Assembly (NCBI GenBank): GCA_024196135.1
Contig: JAMQCK010000623.1
Span: 1-18,145, forward strand
DNA: 18,145 bases
Direction of reading: 5' to 3'
Source of the DNA: Pleurotus ostreatus/Saccharomyces cerevisiae fusant
Lineage: Eukaryota; Opisthokonta
The translations under genes and the position numbers were made by a program. Under the pieces are notes generated by a model, which searched no databases, was not told the origin of the DNA, and worked only from the letters and a program-made list of their open reading frames with translations. Shown in pieces: positions 1-6,258 of this stretch (position 1 is the first letter of the stretch; every line of letters starts with the position of its first letter).

Positions 1-60
1 CCCGCCAGCAGCCTTTATACAAAGGGGTTAAGATTCAGTAGGTTAGCGCAAAAAAAAGTG

Positions 61-88
61 TTGACAGGGTTTTTGGAATGCGTAGAAT
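61..88 (+). promoter_or_regulatory. Sigma70 promoter of the tRNA gene
   Basis: A perfect -35 box TTGACA (61-66) is followed after 16 nt by TAGAAT (83-88). A GC-rich discriminator (GCGC) and the 5' end of the tRNA at 103 come next. Such discriminators are typical of stable-RNA promoters under stringent control. The promoter marks this edge as host chromosome rather than phage. Upstream, 1-60 holds only a short hairpin (12-25) and an A-rich tract. Confidence 0.8.
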
Positions 89-102
89 GCGCACCACACG
101 AC

Positions 103-181
103 AGGCACATAGCTTATGATGCATTCAGCTACCACCTTGACATGGTGGGGGTCGTTGGTTCGAGTCCAATTGTGCCTACCA
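103..181 (+). tRNA. tRNA-Val(GAC)-like gene with abnormal D arm; probable attL
   Basis: The acceptor stem pairs 7/7 (103-109 with 171-177), followed by A178 and an encoded CCA (179-181). The anticodon stem pairs 5/5 (132-136 with 144-148) around a loop with anticodon GAC at 139-141, giving Val. The T arm (154-170) has five pairs (one G-U) and loop TTCGAGT. The D arm (112-129) is odd: only three pairs (GCT/AGC), no GG in the loop, and two nucleotides instead of one before the anticodon stem. The 3' half therefore looks intact and the 5' half degraded. With the integrase just downstream, the 3' half is probably the attachment core left by prophage insertion. It may be a tRNA pseudogene. Confidence 0.7.
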
Positions 182-209
182 AACATAAGCCCAGGTTTCC
201 GGGCACTTG

Positions 210-238
210 AAGGGCGATCCGAGAGGGTCGCCCTTTTT
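210..238 (+). terminator. Intrinsic terminator after the tRNA
   Basis: An 8-bp perfect stem, AAGGGCGA (210-217) with TCGCCCTT (228-235), has a 10-nt loop and runs into a T tract (234-238). It would end tRNA transcription. The minus strand lacks a U tract, so it is not an obvious terminator for int. Confidence 0.8.
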
Positions 239-239
239 G

Positions 240-272
240 CTTTTGCAAAACTTTTGCAAAACTTTTGCAAAA
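240..272. repeat. Three tandem 11-bp repeats, candidate Int/Xis arm sites
   Basis: Three perfect copies of CTTTTGCAAAA lie at 240-250, 251-261 and 262-272. Each contains the palindrome TTTTGCAAAA, and the period is close to one helical turn. They sit between the tRNA core and the end of int, where lambda-type phages carry arm-type integrase sites or excisionase sites. The role is inferred from position and repetition. Confidence 0.6.
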
Positions 273-312
273 CCACCCACCTCTATCTGGTCTTTGTGAG
301 CTTTACCGCTCG

Positions 313-1449
313 TCAGATGGCCAGGTCAGCCTTCACTTCGACGTACTGAATTCCCTTCGGTTCGTGCCCGTCTTGATAGCGCTCTGTCATCTCGGCAGTG
401 GCGTGCCCCATCAGCAACTGAACGTACTCGGTTGAAAATTTCTGCTGCTCGTACAGCCAAGCGCCCAGGGCCCGAATCTCATGGAAAGTTGGACGCTCTT
501 CGAATTCTAGGTGGTCGTAGGCCTTCGCGGCGTCCCTGGCCTTCCTGAAACTCTTGGACAGGTAATCTGGGGTAACCGCAGTCCAGTGATCTTTCGCCTC
601 GATCTGATCCTGACGGCGCGCCTTCGGTCGATAATGGATCAGGAGTGGTGAAATGATCGGCGACCGAAAGCACTCGTTCACCGTCTCGCGCAGTGCCTTA
701 CCCATGATGATCTGCAGGTGGATCGGCGTGTCGTAATTGTCTGTCTTGCCTGGGGATACCTTAATGGTGTTCTTGATCAGGTCCACTGCCGACTTCTTCC
801 AGGTCACAATGTCTTCACGGCGCTGCAGGCTGGTCAACCCCAATCGAATGGCGCGCCTTAGCCACCCCGGAGTTGTATCGGCGTCGAGGATCTTCTGTAC
901 GCCCTCCAGAGTGTGGCGCTGCCGCTTCTTCTTGGCTTCCTTCTTTAGCAGGGTCATGTCGGCGGCGTTCCGCTCCACCATGCCCTTGGCGATAGCGAAG
1001 GTCAGCAGGCTGACTAGCAGGGCGCGGTGCTTCGTGTAGGCATTGTTGCTGAACTGGTCCAGGTATTCCGCTGCCGCCAAAACGTCGAACTGCCCCACCA
1101 GCATGTGTCCGATGTCCGTCCGGTACCGCTTGAGCTTGTAGCCGATCTCGTCCAGCGACGAACGCGCATAGCCGCGATCGGGAAGCCATTCGGCTTCGAA
1201 GCGATCAATCAGGGCGCCGATAGTCGGTATGCGGTCGCCGGTGATGGTGGCCAACATCTCGCCGTTGTCGGTCATCAGGAACGCCAGCTTGGCGTTGGCG
1301 GCCTTTGCCAGGCGCACAGCCTCGTCATACGACTTGTTGATGCTGGTCATCTTCCCGGTGATCGGGTTCTTGTACCGCCAATACTTACCGTTGGCATACA
1401 GGTTGGGCGGAAGCGTCTTGTTCTTCGGGCTACGGGGGCGCGGTGCCAT
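313..1449 (-). CDS. int: Tyrosine site-specific integrase (lambda Int type)
   Basis: This 378-residue protein would catalyse integration at, and with Xis excision from, the adjacent tRNA site. The N-terminal ~40 residues are basic and aromatic-rich (GKYWRYKNP near 21-29), like the arm-binding domain of lambda Int. A core-binding domain lies around 70-170 and the catalytic domain around 180-378. Active-site residues can be assigned: Arg210 (in LTSLQRRED), Lys235 (in GKTDN), His323 and Arg326 (HEIR), His349 (MGHATAEMT) and nucleophile Tyr358 (TERYQDG). All are present and the length is normal, so it should be active. The ATG is 1 nt after the xis stop with a weak GGA-type RBS, suggesting translational coupling. 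It is the last gene of the leftward operon. Confidence 0.97.
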   Translation of the reverse strand: MAPRPRSPKNKTLPPNLYANGKYWRYKNPITGKMTSINKSYDEAVRLAKAANAKLAFLMTDNGEMLATITGDRIPTIGALIDRFEAEWLPDRGYARSSLDEIGYKLKRYRTDIGHMLVGQFDVLAAAEYLDQFSNNAYTKHRALLVSLLTFAIAKGMVERNAADMTLLKKEAKKKRQRHTLEGVQKILDADTTPGWLRRAIRLGLTSLQRREDIVTWKKSAVDLIKNTIKVSPGKTDNYDTPIHLQIIMGKALRETVNECFRSPIISPLLIHYRPKARRQDQIEAKDHWTAVTPDYLSKSFRKARDAAKAYDHLEFEERPTFHEIRALGAWLYEQQKFSTEYVQLLMGHATAEMTERYQDGHEPKGIQYVEVKADLAI

Positions 1450-1450
1450 T

Positions 1451-1681
1451 TCAAAGTTCCAACATCTGGGCCAGGAGCGGGTCCGTGGATCCGATCACGG
1501 CGGCCTGTAGGTCGACGAAGTACATTCCGCCGCGGACCTCGCCCGCCAGCTCTCCGTCATCAATCCATTTCTTGAGCTGCTGCAAGCTCGGCTTGCCGCC
1601 TGCGTAGCGCAGCTTGCGGTACTCGCCTGCTTCCATAAGCCTCGGTAGGTTAGCGGTTATCTGAGCTATGACTTTAGCCAT
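1451..1681 (-). CDS. xis: Excisionase-like small winged-helix protein
   Basis: This 76-residue protein has the pattern of phage Xis/AlpA-like winged helices: a recognition-helix region (SLQQLKKWIDDGELAG, about 32-47) followed by a wing strand (RGGMYFVDL). In lambda-type systems Xis binds att arm DNA and turns integrase toward excision. The ATG at 1679-1681 follows GAGG with 8 nt spacing. Its stop is 1 nt before int, the usual xis-int arrangement, which supports the call as much as the sequence does. Because it shares the CI-controlled leftward transcript, it should be made on induction. Confidence 0.8.
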   Translation of the reverse strand: MAKVIAQITANLPRLMEAGEYRKLRYAGGKPSLQQLKKWIDDGELAGEVRGGMYFVDLQAAVIGSTDPLLAQMLEL

Positions 1682-1690
1682 GGCAGAGCC

Positions 1691-1930
1691 TCAATCGACA
1701 CTGTGATCCGACGCCTGATGCGTCAGGTTTTGGTTGTCACGCTGATCTGTCACGTCAGTTGAAGCGCCGCGCCGTGACCGGAGCAAACAAAGCGTGTTCA
1801 GGGCCAGCGCCATCAGGTAGATAACCGCCGCCCAGTGGTCGTCCAATTGATCGATGTTGACGTAGCAGACCCAGGCAGTGATGACCGTGGCCAGGGCGCT
1901 GAACCAGATGTTCGAGAAAGGGCTGTTCAT
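1691..1930 (-). CDS. Small two-TM membrane protein
   Basis: This 79-residue protein has two hydrophobic segments (about 8-26 and 33-50) joined by a short acidic turn (IDQLDDHW). A basic RSRR follows and then a polar, Asn/Gln/Asp-rich tail. The positive-inside rule predicts both termini in the cytoplasm. An AGGAGG Shine-Dalgarno sits 6 nt before the ATG, and the start overlaps the upstream stop by ATGA. I do not recognise the family. Small membrane proteins in lysogeny operons are sometimes superinfection-exclusion factors, but nothing in the sequence proves that. Confidence 0.75.
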   Translation of the reverse strand: MNSPFSNIWFSALATVITAWVCYVNIDQLDDHWAAVIYLMALALNTLCLLRSRRGASTDVTDQRDNQNLTHQASDHSVD

Positions 1931-2661
1931 GCCCTACCTCCTGCCAGCGCGGCAAGCTCGGCCACCAGGGCCTCGGTACGCCCGTAGAACTTCCCGGCGT
2001 CCTCATTCACGAAGCGCTCGAGCACGGTGGCCACGGCCTGCTGGTTGGCCAGGCCGCGCAGATCTGCCTCGGTGAGTGGCGTGTCTGTCGATGGCGCGTG
2101 CACGAAAGCCTCCTGGCTGATCAGCAGGGTGCGCACCGGGCGGATGCCCTTGCACTTGCTCACCCAGTTCGTGTCAGGGACGCACCAGGGCAACATGTGC
2201 ATGCACCAGGCAGTAGCCGCGTTCGCCTTCTGGCTGCTGGTCCAGTACTCGCTGAGGCCGAACGCCTGGGCCGCGCCCCTGACTGTGTACGACCCGTCGT
2301 GCCCCCATTCTGGAAGCTGCAAGAGATTGCAGCGCAGCACCTGCAGTTCCTCGATGGAAGGGATATGCCAGCCCCAGGTCCCACGGATATTCATGCCCAG
2401 CACCTTGCGAGCGATAACGCTGCCCTCGGCGGCCATGGCTTGGGTGTTGGCCATGCCGTCGAAGCGCGACGTGGCGCCACGGATGCGCGGGCGCGGCCCC
2501 TCTTCCTGCCACCAGTGGGCGGCGATTTCAAAGTCCCGGCCCGCATCGATGACCGCATGTTCGGCGCCGTCGAAGAAGATCCGGCCTGCGAAGAAGCCGC
2601 CTGCCAGGGGCTGGCCCACGGTGGGGAGGGCGGCAGGGTTGATTGAGCGGCGCTTGGTCAT
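1927..2661 (-). CDS. DUF1566/C-type-lectin-like phage protein
   Basis: This 244-residue protein carries the hallmarks of DUF1566-like domains: GWHIPS (97-102), YWTSS (139-143) and a closing GIRPVR (172-177). In that family the fold resembles formylglycine-enzyme/C-type-lectin domains and the function is usually unknown. Residues 180-244 form a helical tail outside the domain. It has no signal peptide. It overlaps both neighbours by ATGA and has an upstream GAGG. There is no reverse transcriptase or template repeat here, so its lectin-like fold is not evidence of a diversity-generating element. Confidence 0.75.
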   Translation of the reverse strand: MTKRRSINPAALPTVGQPLAGGFFAGRIFFDGAEHAVIDAGRDFEIAAHWWQEEGPRPRIRGATSRFDGMANTQAMAAEGSVIARKVLGMNIRGTWGWHIPSIEELQVLRCNLLQLPEWGHDGSYTVRGAAQAFGLSEYWTSSQKANAATAWCMHMLPWCVPDTNWVSKCKGIRPVRTLLISQEAFVHAPSTDTPLTEADLRGLANQQAVATVLERFVNEDAGKFYGRTEALVAELAALAGGRA

Positions 2662-3347
2662 TTTGCAATCCTCGGTTTGCCCGTAACTACTCGACTGCCC
2701 TCGGCGTCATGGACCGTCACCGTGGGCGCATTCCTCACCATTGAGCCGTCGGGCATTTGGGTGTAGGTGGGAATGCCGTAGAACGGCCCATCAGGCGCGA
2801 ACGGGTCGGGCAGGGCGCCAGGGTTGTCCAGCAGCATCTGCTCGAACTGGCGCATGCAGGCGTTGAACAGTGGGCCGTCCTTGAAGTCAGGCTGATTGCG
2901 TCCAGATTTGGTGCTGGCGCTGTCTTCTAGGCCGGCCACGAATGCCACTCCGGAGAGCGAGCCCCTGGCTTCGCAGGCATACTTGGCAGCCTCAGATCGA
3001 TGCACCGGGTTGACCGCCAAGACATCAAGGATGGTGTCGAGGCCGTGCACGATGGTCAGGTAGTCGTCGGCCCGAAGCAGCCAGTCCGCGATCGCCAGGA
3101 AATTATTCCGACGACTCTTGCGACGAGCGTCACGCTGCGCCTCCAGCTCTTTCACCTTGCTGACGGTGAACCGCATGCCCGTGCTAGCCACCTTGATCTG
3201 CTCGGCGTAGTAGGCATGGTCGTTCTCACGCTCGGCGCACATATGGCGAGCAGCGCGTCGAGCGATAATCAGGGAAATCAACGGCTCGACGTTGCCACGG
3301 TTGGCCAGCTCAAGCAGCCGGCGGGCATGCTCAGGTTTCATTCGCAT
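2658..3347 (-). CDS. Hypothetical phage protein
   Basis: I do not recognise a family for this 229-residue protein. The first ~100 residues are helical and very basic (an RRAARH stretch, then RDARRKSRRN near 72-81). The middle is mixed, and the last ~60 residues are Pro/Gly-rich and probably extended. No signal peptide or TM segment is visible. A GGGGG tract lies 5 nt upstream of the ATG. It overlaps the downstream DUF1566-like gene by ATGA and the upstream 49-residue gene by 10 bp, so translation is probably coupled. The basic region could bind nucleic acid; this is a guess. Confidence 0.8.
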   Translation of the reverse strand: MRMKPEHARRLLELANRGNVEPLISLIIARRAARHMCAERENDHAYYAEQIKVASTGMRFTVSKVKELEAQRDARRKSRRNNFLAIADWLLRADDYLTIVHGLDTILDVLAVNPVHRSEAAKYACEARGSLSGVAFVAGLEDSASTKSGRNQPDFKDGPLFNACMRQFEQMLLDNPGALPDPFAPDGPFYGIPTYTQMPDGSMVRNAPTVTVHDAEGSRVVTGKPRIAK

Positions 3348-3487
3348 GGGAACCCCCGAAAGTGATCGGCCAGCACCCGTCGCCCGTCCAAGCCGCAGGC
3401 CGTGGAAAGGTCGATGACTTGGCCAAAGGTGGTTTCACGATGCTGCAGGGCATCCCACAGCAGCAGTAGTAGGCCGGCCTGATTCAT
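3338..3487 (-). CDS. 49-residue overlapping phage protein
   Basis: This short gene fills the gap between two larger operon members. ATG at 3485-3487 overlaps the upstream stop as ATGA, and AGGAG (3496-3500) sits 8 nt before it, close to ideal. It ends with TGA at 3338-3340, overlapping the next start by 10 bp. The product begins [14 protein letters not shown] and continues with a polar region including CGLDGRR and a final PCE. The Leu run is too short for a confident membrane helix. Function is unknown. The support is gene packing and RBS, not homology. Confidence 0.65.
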   Translation of the reverse strand: MNQAGLLLLLWDALQHRETTFGQVIDLSTACGLDGRRVLADHFRGFPCE

Positions 3488-4155
3488 GGCTGCTGCTCCT
3501 GCACCACCTGCTGCTGCAAGGCCTCCAGGCGCAGGGCAGTGTCGATCTCCTGATCCAGCTCTTCGGCGGAGAACCAGTTGTCGCCGCGAACCACCAGCAG
3601 GTCCTCGTCAGGATCTTCGATGCGCTCGCGATTACGCAGCCAGCGATACCGGCGGGCATCGGCAGCCATGCGGACGTGCTCATCGATGTCGAAATCTGGA
3701 GCCGAAACTAATGGAGGAGCATTTTTTTCCGCTTCTTCACTAAATTCCTCATTCGGTGTCCCGTCTATCAGATGTGAGGGCGCTGCGGGCCGGCCCTGTG
3801 ACAGGTTCAGCACCAGCTCAATCTCAGCCAAAGCATCCTCAGCTTCTCGCCACATTTCCTCGCTAGGTGTCATTCCGTGCCCGGCGACGGCCATTAAGCC
3901 ACCTACTTTCACATCAATTCGCTTGAGCAGGTTTGCCATCTCCGGAGCAGCCAGAGCCAGGTGCTTGTCCACGACCAGAGCCTCTTCCAGCAGCTCAATA
4001 TCGCTTTGCAGGTCGCCTAGGCTGGCGCCGGCGATTACCGCCAGGCCACGACCGATAGAGACGTGGGCCCCGAGCAGAGCGAAAGGCTGGACCTGACCTA
4101 AGCTGCCTCCTTCTGGCGCCTTGAGAACCAGGCTGATGCGATCAGGCGTCAACAT
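3484..4155 (-). CDS. Hypothetical phage protein with C-terminal DARRYRWLR motif
   Basis: This protein has 223 residues from ATG 4155. A GTG two codons upstream is possible, but GGGGG at normal spacing favours the ATG. The N-terminal half is helical and hydrophobic/acidic. The middle is low-complexity ([13 protein letters not shown], coded partly by an A7 run). The C-terminal part (DARRYRWLR then [14 protein letters not shown]) resembles a short module found at the ends of many small phage proteins of unknown function. The start lies inside the end of csrA and its stop overlaps the 49-residue gene. No function is assigned. Confidence 0.75.
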   Translation of the reverse strand: MLTPDRISLVLKAPEGGSLGQVQPFALLGAHVSIGRGLAVIAGASLGDLQSDIELLEEALVVDKHLALAAPEMANLLKRIDVKVGGLMAVAGHGMTPSEEMWREAEDALAEIELVLNLSQGRPAAPSHLIDGTPNEEFSEEAEKNAPPLVSAPDFDIDEHVRMAADARRYRWLRNRERIEDPDEDLLVVRGDNWFSAEELDQEIDTALRLEALQQQVVQEQQP

Positions 4156-4522
4156 ACGCACCCCCAGTTCCGGCCTGCAGGCCAGCCAGGAAAATCAGGT
4201 AGTCGCCGTGGGTGCGGTCGTCTACGAAGCCGCTCACCGGACCTTTTTCCAACTCGGCCGCGCTGGCGCCGATCGGATTGGCGGCAATAAACAGGTCGCG
4301 AGGATCGACATACGCTGTCCCGGCCTCGGAGCTTGGGGCGGTGGATGGAAGATGATCGCCCTGGGCACGGATGCGCTCGAAGATTTCCTGGCGATGCACG
4401 GACACGCCGGCCGGGGCTTCGACTCCGACTCGCGTTTGCATACCCTTTACGCCGAGAATGGTGATAGCGATGTCGTTGTTGATGCGGATGGTTTCGCCTA
4501 CGCGGCGGGTGAGGATCAGCAT
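4142..4522 (-). CDS. csrA: CsrA/RsmA-family RNA-binding regulator with C-terminal extension
   Basis: CsrA/RsmA proteins bind GGA motifs in mRNA leaders and repress or stabilise the transcripts. Residues 1-60 are a full CsrA domain: [28 protein letters not shown] and HRQEIFERI, with Leu4, Arg6 and Arg44 that line the RNA pocket in characterised members. The product has 126 residues, whereas cellular CsrA is about 60-70. The extra ~65 residues contain [11 protein letters not shown] and [14 protein letters not shown] and match no domain I know. ATG 4522 was chosen because AAGGAG lies 6 nt upstream and the CsrA fold begins there; the longer GTG start would add 14 residues without support. It probably retunes host RsmA regulation or regulates phage genes. 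Confidence 0.9.
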   Translation of the reverse strand: MLILTRRVGETIRINNDIAITILGVKGMQTRVGVEAPAGVSVHRQEIFERIRAQGDHLPSTAPSSEAGTAYVDPRDLFIAANPIGASAAELEKGPVSGFVDDRTHGDYLIFLAGLQAGTGGAYVDA

Positions 4523-4527
4523 GTGGT

Positions 4528-4536
4528 ACTCCTTGT
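4528..4536 (-). promoter_or_regulatory. CsrA-type binding motif over the csrA RBS
   Basis: On the transcript the leader reads ACAAGGAGU, containing the ACARGGA core of the CsrA consensus. Its GGA is the Shine-Dalgarno of the phage csrA itself. Bound CsrA would block ribosomes, as in known CsrA autoregulation. Binding is inferred. Confidence 0.5.
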
Positions 4537-4544
4537 GTGGGTAA

Positions 4545-4567
4545 GGGGTGGTGCCCATCACCACCCC
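4545..4567. other. 9-bp hairpin in the SPFH-csrA junction
   Basis: A perfect 9-bp inverted repeat (4545-4553 with 4559-4567, GGGGTGGTG on the + strand) has a 5-nt loop. It lies just after the SPFH stop and eight nucleotides upstream of the CsrA-type motif. No U tract follows on either strand, so it is not a plain terminator. It may be an mRNA processing or translation-control structure. Confidence 0.5.
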
Positions 4568-4574
4568 AATGGCC

Positions 4575-5408
4575 TTACTTGACGCCGATGAAGGGGAGTG
4601 GCGCCTGACCGCCGGTGTAGGTCGGTAGCTTCCCGTCCCACTTTTCCACCGCGTTCAGGGTCACCACATCCGGGTTGGCACGCAGGGCTTGGGCACGGAC
4701 CTCGATTGCCTTGGCGTCGGCCTGAGCGATCAGCAGCTTGGCGTCTGCCTCGCCCTGCGCTCGTGCTCGTTCCTTGTCGGCCTCAGCCTTGGCCTGCGCT
4801 ACCTCATTGCGGCGCTGTTCGGCCATCTGAGTTGCCTGGATCTTGGCGTTCAGGCTGTCGGTAACCTGCGGCGGAAGCGCCAGATCGGAGGCGTAGTAGA
4901 TCCGCTCCAGGTTGATCCCGATCGGCTCCACTTGAGCACGGACGCGCTTCTCTACTGCAATGAGCAGGTCGGCCTTCCCGGCGCCATACACGCTTTCAAC
5001 TGGAAGAGTTGAGGCCACATCGTTGAACGCGTCGCGGACCATGTTGCGCAGGAACTTGTTAGTGATCTCGTCAATGCCAGCGCGGTATTTCTGGAACAGG
5101 GTGGTGACCTTGTCCGGCGCGACGGCATAGGTGATGCCCACGTCACCGCCCACTTTCATGCCCTCGACGGTCTGGAACGTGATGGTTTCGGCACCGGTCC
5201 AGGTTTCGGTCTGGGTGAACGTCGGGAACAGGTACAGCTCTTCGTTGATGCCGACCCAGTACTTGCCGGTACCGACTTCCTTGAGCTCAACGCCTTTCTC
5301 CGAGCCGTATAGGTTGACGATGACCCCGACATTGCCGGCCGGAACCTTCGAGCAGCCTCCCAGGACGGCTAGAGCACACAGCGATACAGCAGCGAGTAAA
5401 CGCTTCAT
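4575..5408 (-). CDS. SPFH/band-7 (prohibitin-like) lipoprotein
   Basis: This 277-residue protein has a type II signal sequence ([20 protein letters not shown], lipobox LGGC, Cys19), so it should be a lipid-anchored envelope protein. Residues ~22-185 have band-7 character ([14 protein letters not shown], then a VESVYG and INLERIYYA region). Residues ~185-240 form an Ala/Glu/Lys/Arg-rich coiled coil ([20 protein letters not shown]), typical of prohibitin/HflK-like oligomers. The tail is Pro/Gly-rich. SPFH proteins build ring-like membrane assemblies and modulate proteases. Phage copies may alter the envelope of the lysogen. The start overlaps the stop of the two-TM gene upstream (ATGA), suggesting they act together. 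Confidence 0.92.
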   Translation of the reverse strand: MKRLLAAVSLCALAVLGGCSKVPAGNVGVIVNLYGSEKGVELKEVGTGKYWVGINEELYLFPTFTQTETWTGAETITFQTVEGMKVGGDVGITYAVAPDKVTTLFQKYRAGIDEITNKFLRNMVRDAFNDVASTLPVESVYGAGKADLLIAVEKRVRAQVEPIGINLERIYYASDLALPPQVTDSLNAKIQATQMAEQRRNEVAQAKAEADKERARAQGEADAKLLIAQADAKAIEVRAQALRANPDVVTLNAVEKWDGKLPTYTGGQAPLPFIGVK

Positions 5409-5653
5409 TGGTCTTCCTCTTTGGTGATTGCCGCAGAAGTGCGGCGCTTGTTGAAAATGTGGTAAGCGAGGGTGATGGACGCGATCAGCCAGATGACGAC
5501 CAGCGCAAAGCCGATGATCACCAGGCCGTCCGACTTGCTGCTGATCAGGGCTGGTGCGATGAAGCGCAGCACGGCCAGCGAAATGACCAGGTACAGAAAG
5601 GCGCAGGTCAGGTTGATCAGCAGGTCCAGCGTTTTGATTGAGGGGTGCTTCAT
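5405..5653 (-). CDS. Small two-TM protein paired with the SPFH lipoprotein
   Basis: This 82-residue protein starts at ATG 5653, with GGAG 6 nt upstream; a GTG directly before it is less favoured. Two strong hydrophobic helices (about 9-36 and 43-65) are followed by a charged tail ([16 protein letters not shown]), predicting cytoplasmic ends. The stop overlaps the SPFH start by 4 bp, so the two are probably co-translated. The family is not recognised. Its pairing with an SPFH protein suggests a membrane partner, as HflC/HflK and NfeD-type proteins have, but there is no sequence match I can claim. Confidence 0.75.
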   Translation of the reverse strand: MKHPSIKTLDLLINLTCAFLYLVISLAVLRFIAPALISSKSDGLVIIGFALVVIWLIASITLAYHIFNKRRTSAAITKEEDQ

Positions 5654-5736
5654 CACTTTCTCCAGGGCGAGCGAAGGCCCGCCGCGTTTGTTGGCTTTCG
5701 CAAAAGTCAGGGTTGGATCAGGTCAGGCTGGCAGCG

Positions 5737-6135
5737 TTACGCCACCGCCAAGGCGCATTCAGCGCGCCGGGTTGCTATACGGGTTTCAATCTTGCGCTCG
5801 CCACTGTTGCCGCCACGACGGACGCGAAGCATCTGGTCATCGCCGATCATTCCGTGGATGGCCATCAGCAAGGCCAGGGCGGTGGCAGCTGGGCTGATGA
5901 TCCCGCGCCGAAATGCCTCCGCCACCAATGCAGTACGCTTGGTCATGCCCCACTTGGTGCCCAAGGCCATCATGCGTTTCTTGACGCCGTCCTCGCTGAT
6001 CCCAAGCGCCCGGGCAACTTCCTTACCTGAAGCGCCACCAGCGATCGCCAGCAAGCACTCCAACTCACGCGGTGCAGCGCCCTGACCCAGGAGGCCTTGC
6101 CAGTTGCCTACGGTGATTGAGGTTGCTGGGGTCAT
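5737..6135 (-). CDS. LuxR/GerE-type HTH regulator
   Basis: This 132-residue protein is the first gene of the leftward operon. Residues ~20-80 match a GerE/LuxR DNA-binding domain: APRELECLLAIAGGASGKEVA, then ALGISEDGVKKRMMALGTKWG and a final helix (LVAEAFRRGII). There is no N-terminal receiver or autoinducer domain, so DNA binding would not be signal-gated in the usual way. The tail (~81-132) has a hydrophobic stretch then basic residues. ATG 6135 is preferred because GGAG (6145-6148) lies 9 nt upstream; ATG 6150 has no RBS and would sit about 13 nt from the predicted transcript start. Targets are unknown. Confidence 0.8.
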   Translation of the reverse strand: MTPATSITVGNWQGLLGQGAAPRELECLLAIAGGASGKEVARALGISEDGVKKRMMALGTKWGMTKRTALVAEAFRRGIISPAATALALLMAIHGMIGDDQMLRVRRGGNSGERKIETRIATRRAECALAVA

Positions 6136-6169
6136 GCTTGGAAACTCCATTGCAAGTGCGATGGAATCA

Positions 6170-6197
6170 AGAGTACCAATTGGTAAATCTTTGTCAA
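6170..6197 (-). promoter_or_regulatory. Leftward early promoter (pL-like)
   Basis: On the minus strand a perfect -35 TTGACA (6192-6197) is followed after 16 nt by TACTCT (6170-6175), with a TGG extended -10 in front. It is placed to drive the LuxR-to-int operon. The spacer and -10 are covered by the operator at 6175-6190, so bound repressor would exclude polymerase. Confidence 0.7.
6175..6190. promoter_or_regulatory. Immunity operator, left copy
   Basis: ACCAATTGGTAAATCT contains the palindrome TACCAATTGGTA (6174-6185). The same 16-mer with one change recurs before cro at 7119-7134. A further half site, ATTTACC, lies at 6212-6218. It is likely bound by CI and/or Cro. Confidence 0.7.
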
Positions 6198-6218
6198 TCG
6201 AATGGCCGAAAATTTACC

Positions 6219-6242
6219 AAAAAAAACCCGCCGTAGCGGGTT
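6219..6242 (-). terminator. Terminator of the cI transcript
   Basis: On the minus strand the stem AACCCGC/GCGGGTT (6225-6231 with 6236-6242) has a 4-nt loop and runs into eight U residues (6219-6226). It lies 16 nt beyond the cI stop and insulates the lysogenic repressor transcript from the leftward operon, which has its own promoter. Confidence 0.85.
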
Positions 6243-6258
6243 GTCTTGTTGATGTCAG

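Noticed and set aside
1027..1575. Plus-strand open frame opposite int and xis
   Set aside because: It is a shadow of the integrase, with no RBS or motif.
1927..2661. Diversity-generating retroelement target (lectin-like fold)
   Set aside because: No reverse transcriptase, template repeat or variable repeat pair is visible in the window.
3715..3735. A7 run on the coding strand of the 3484-4155 gene as a programmed frameshift site
   Set aside because: The frame continues normally on both sides and no alternative frame extends usefully; no stimulatory structure was seen.
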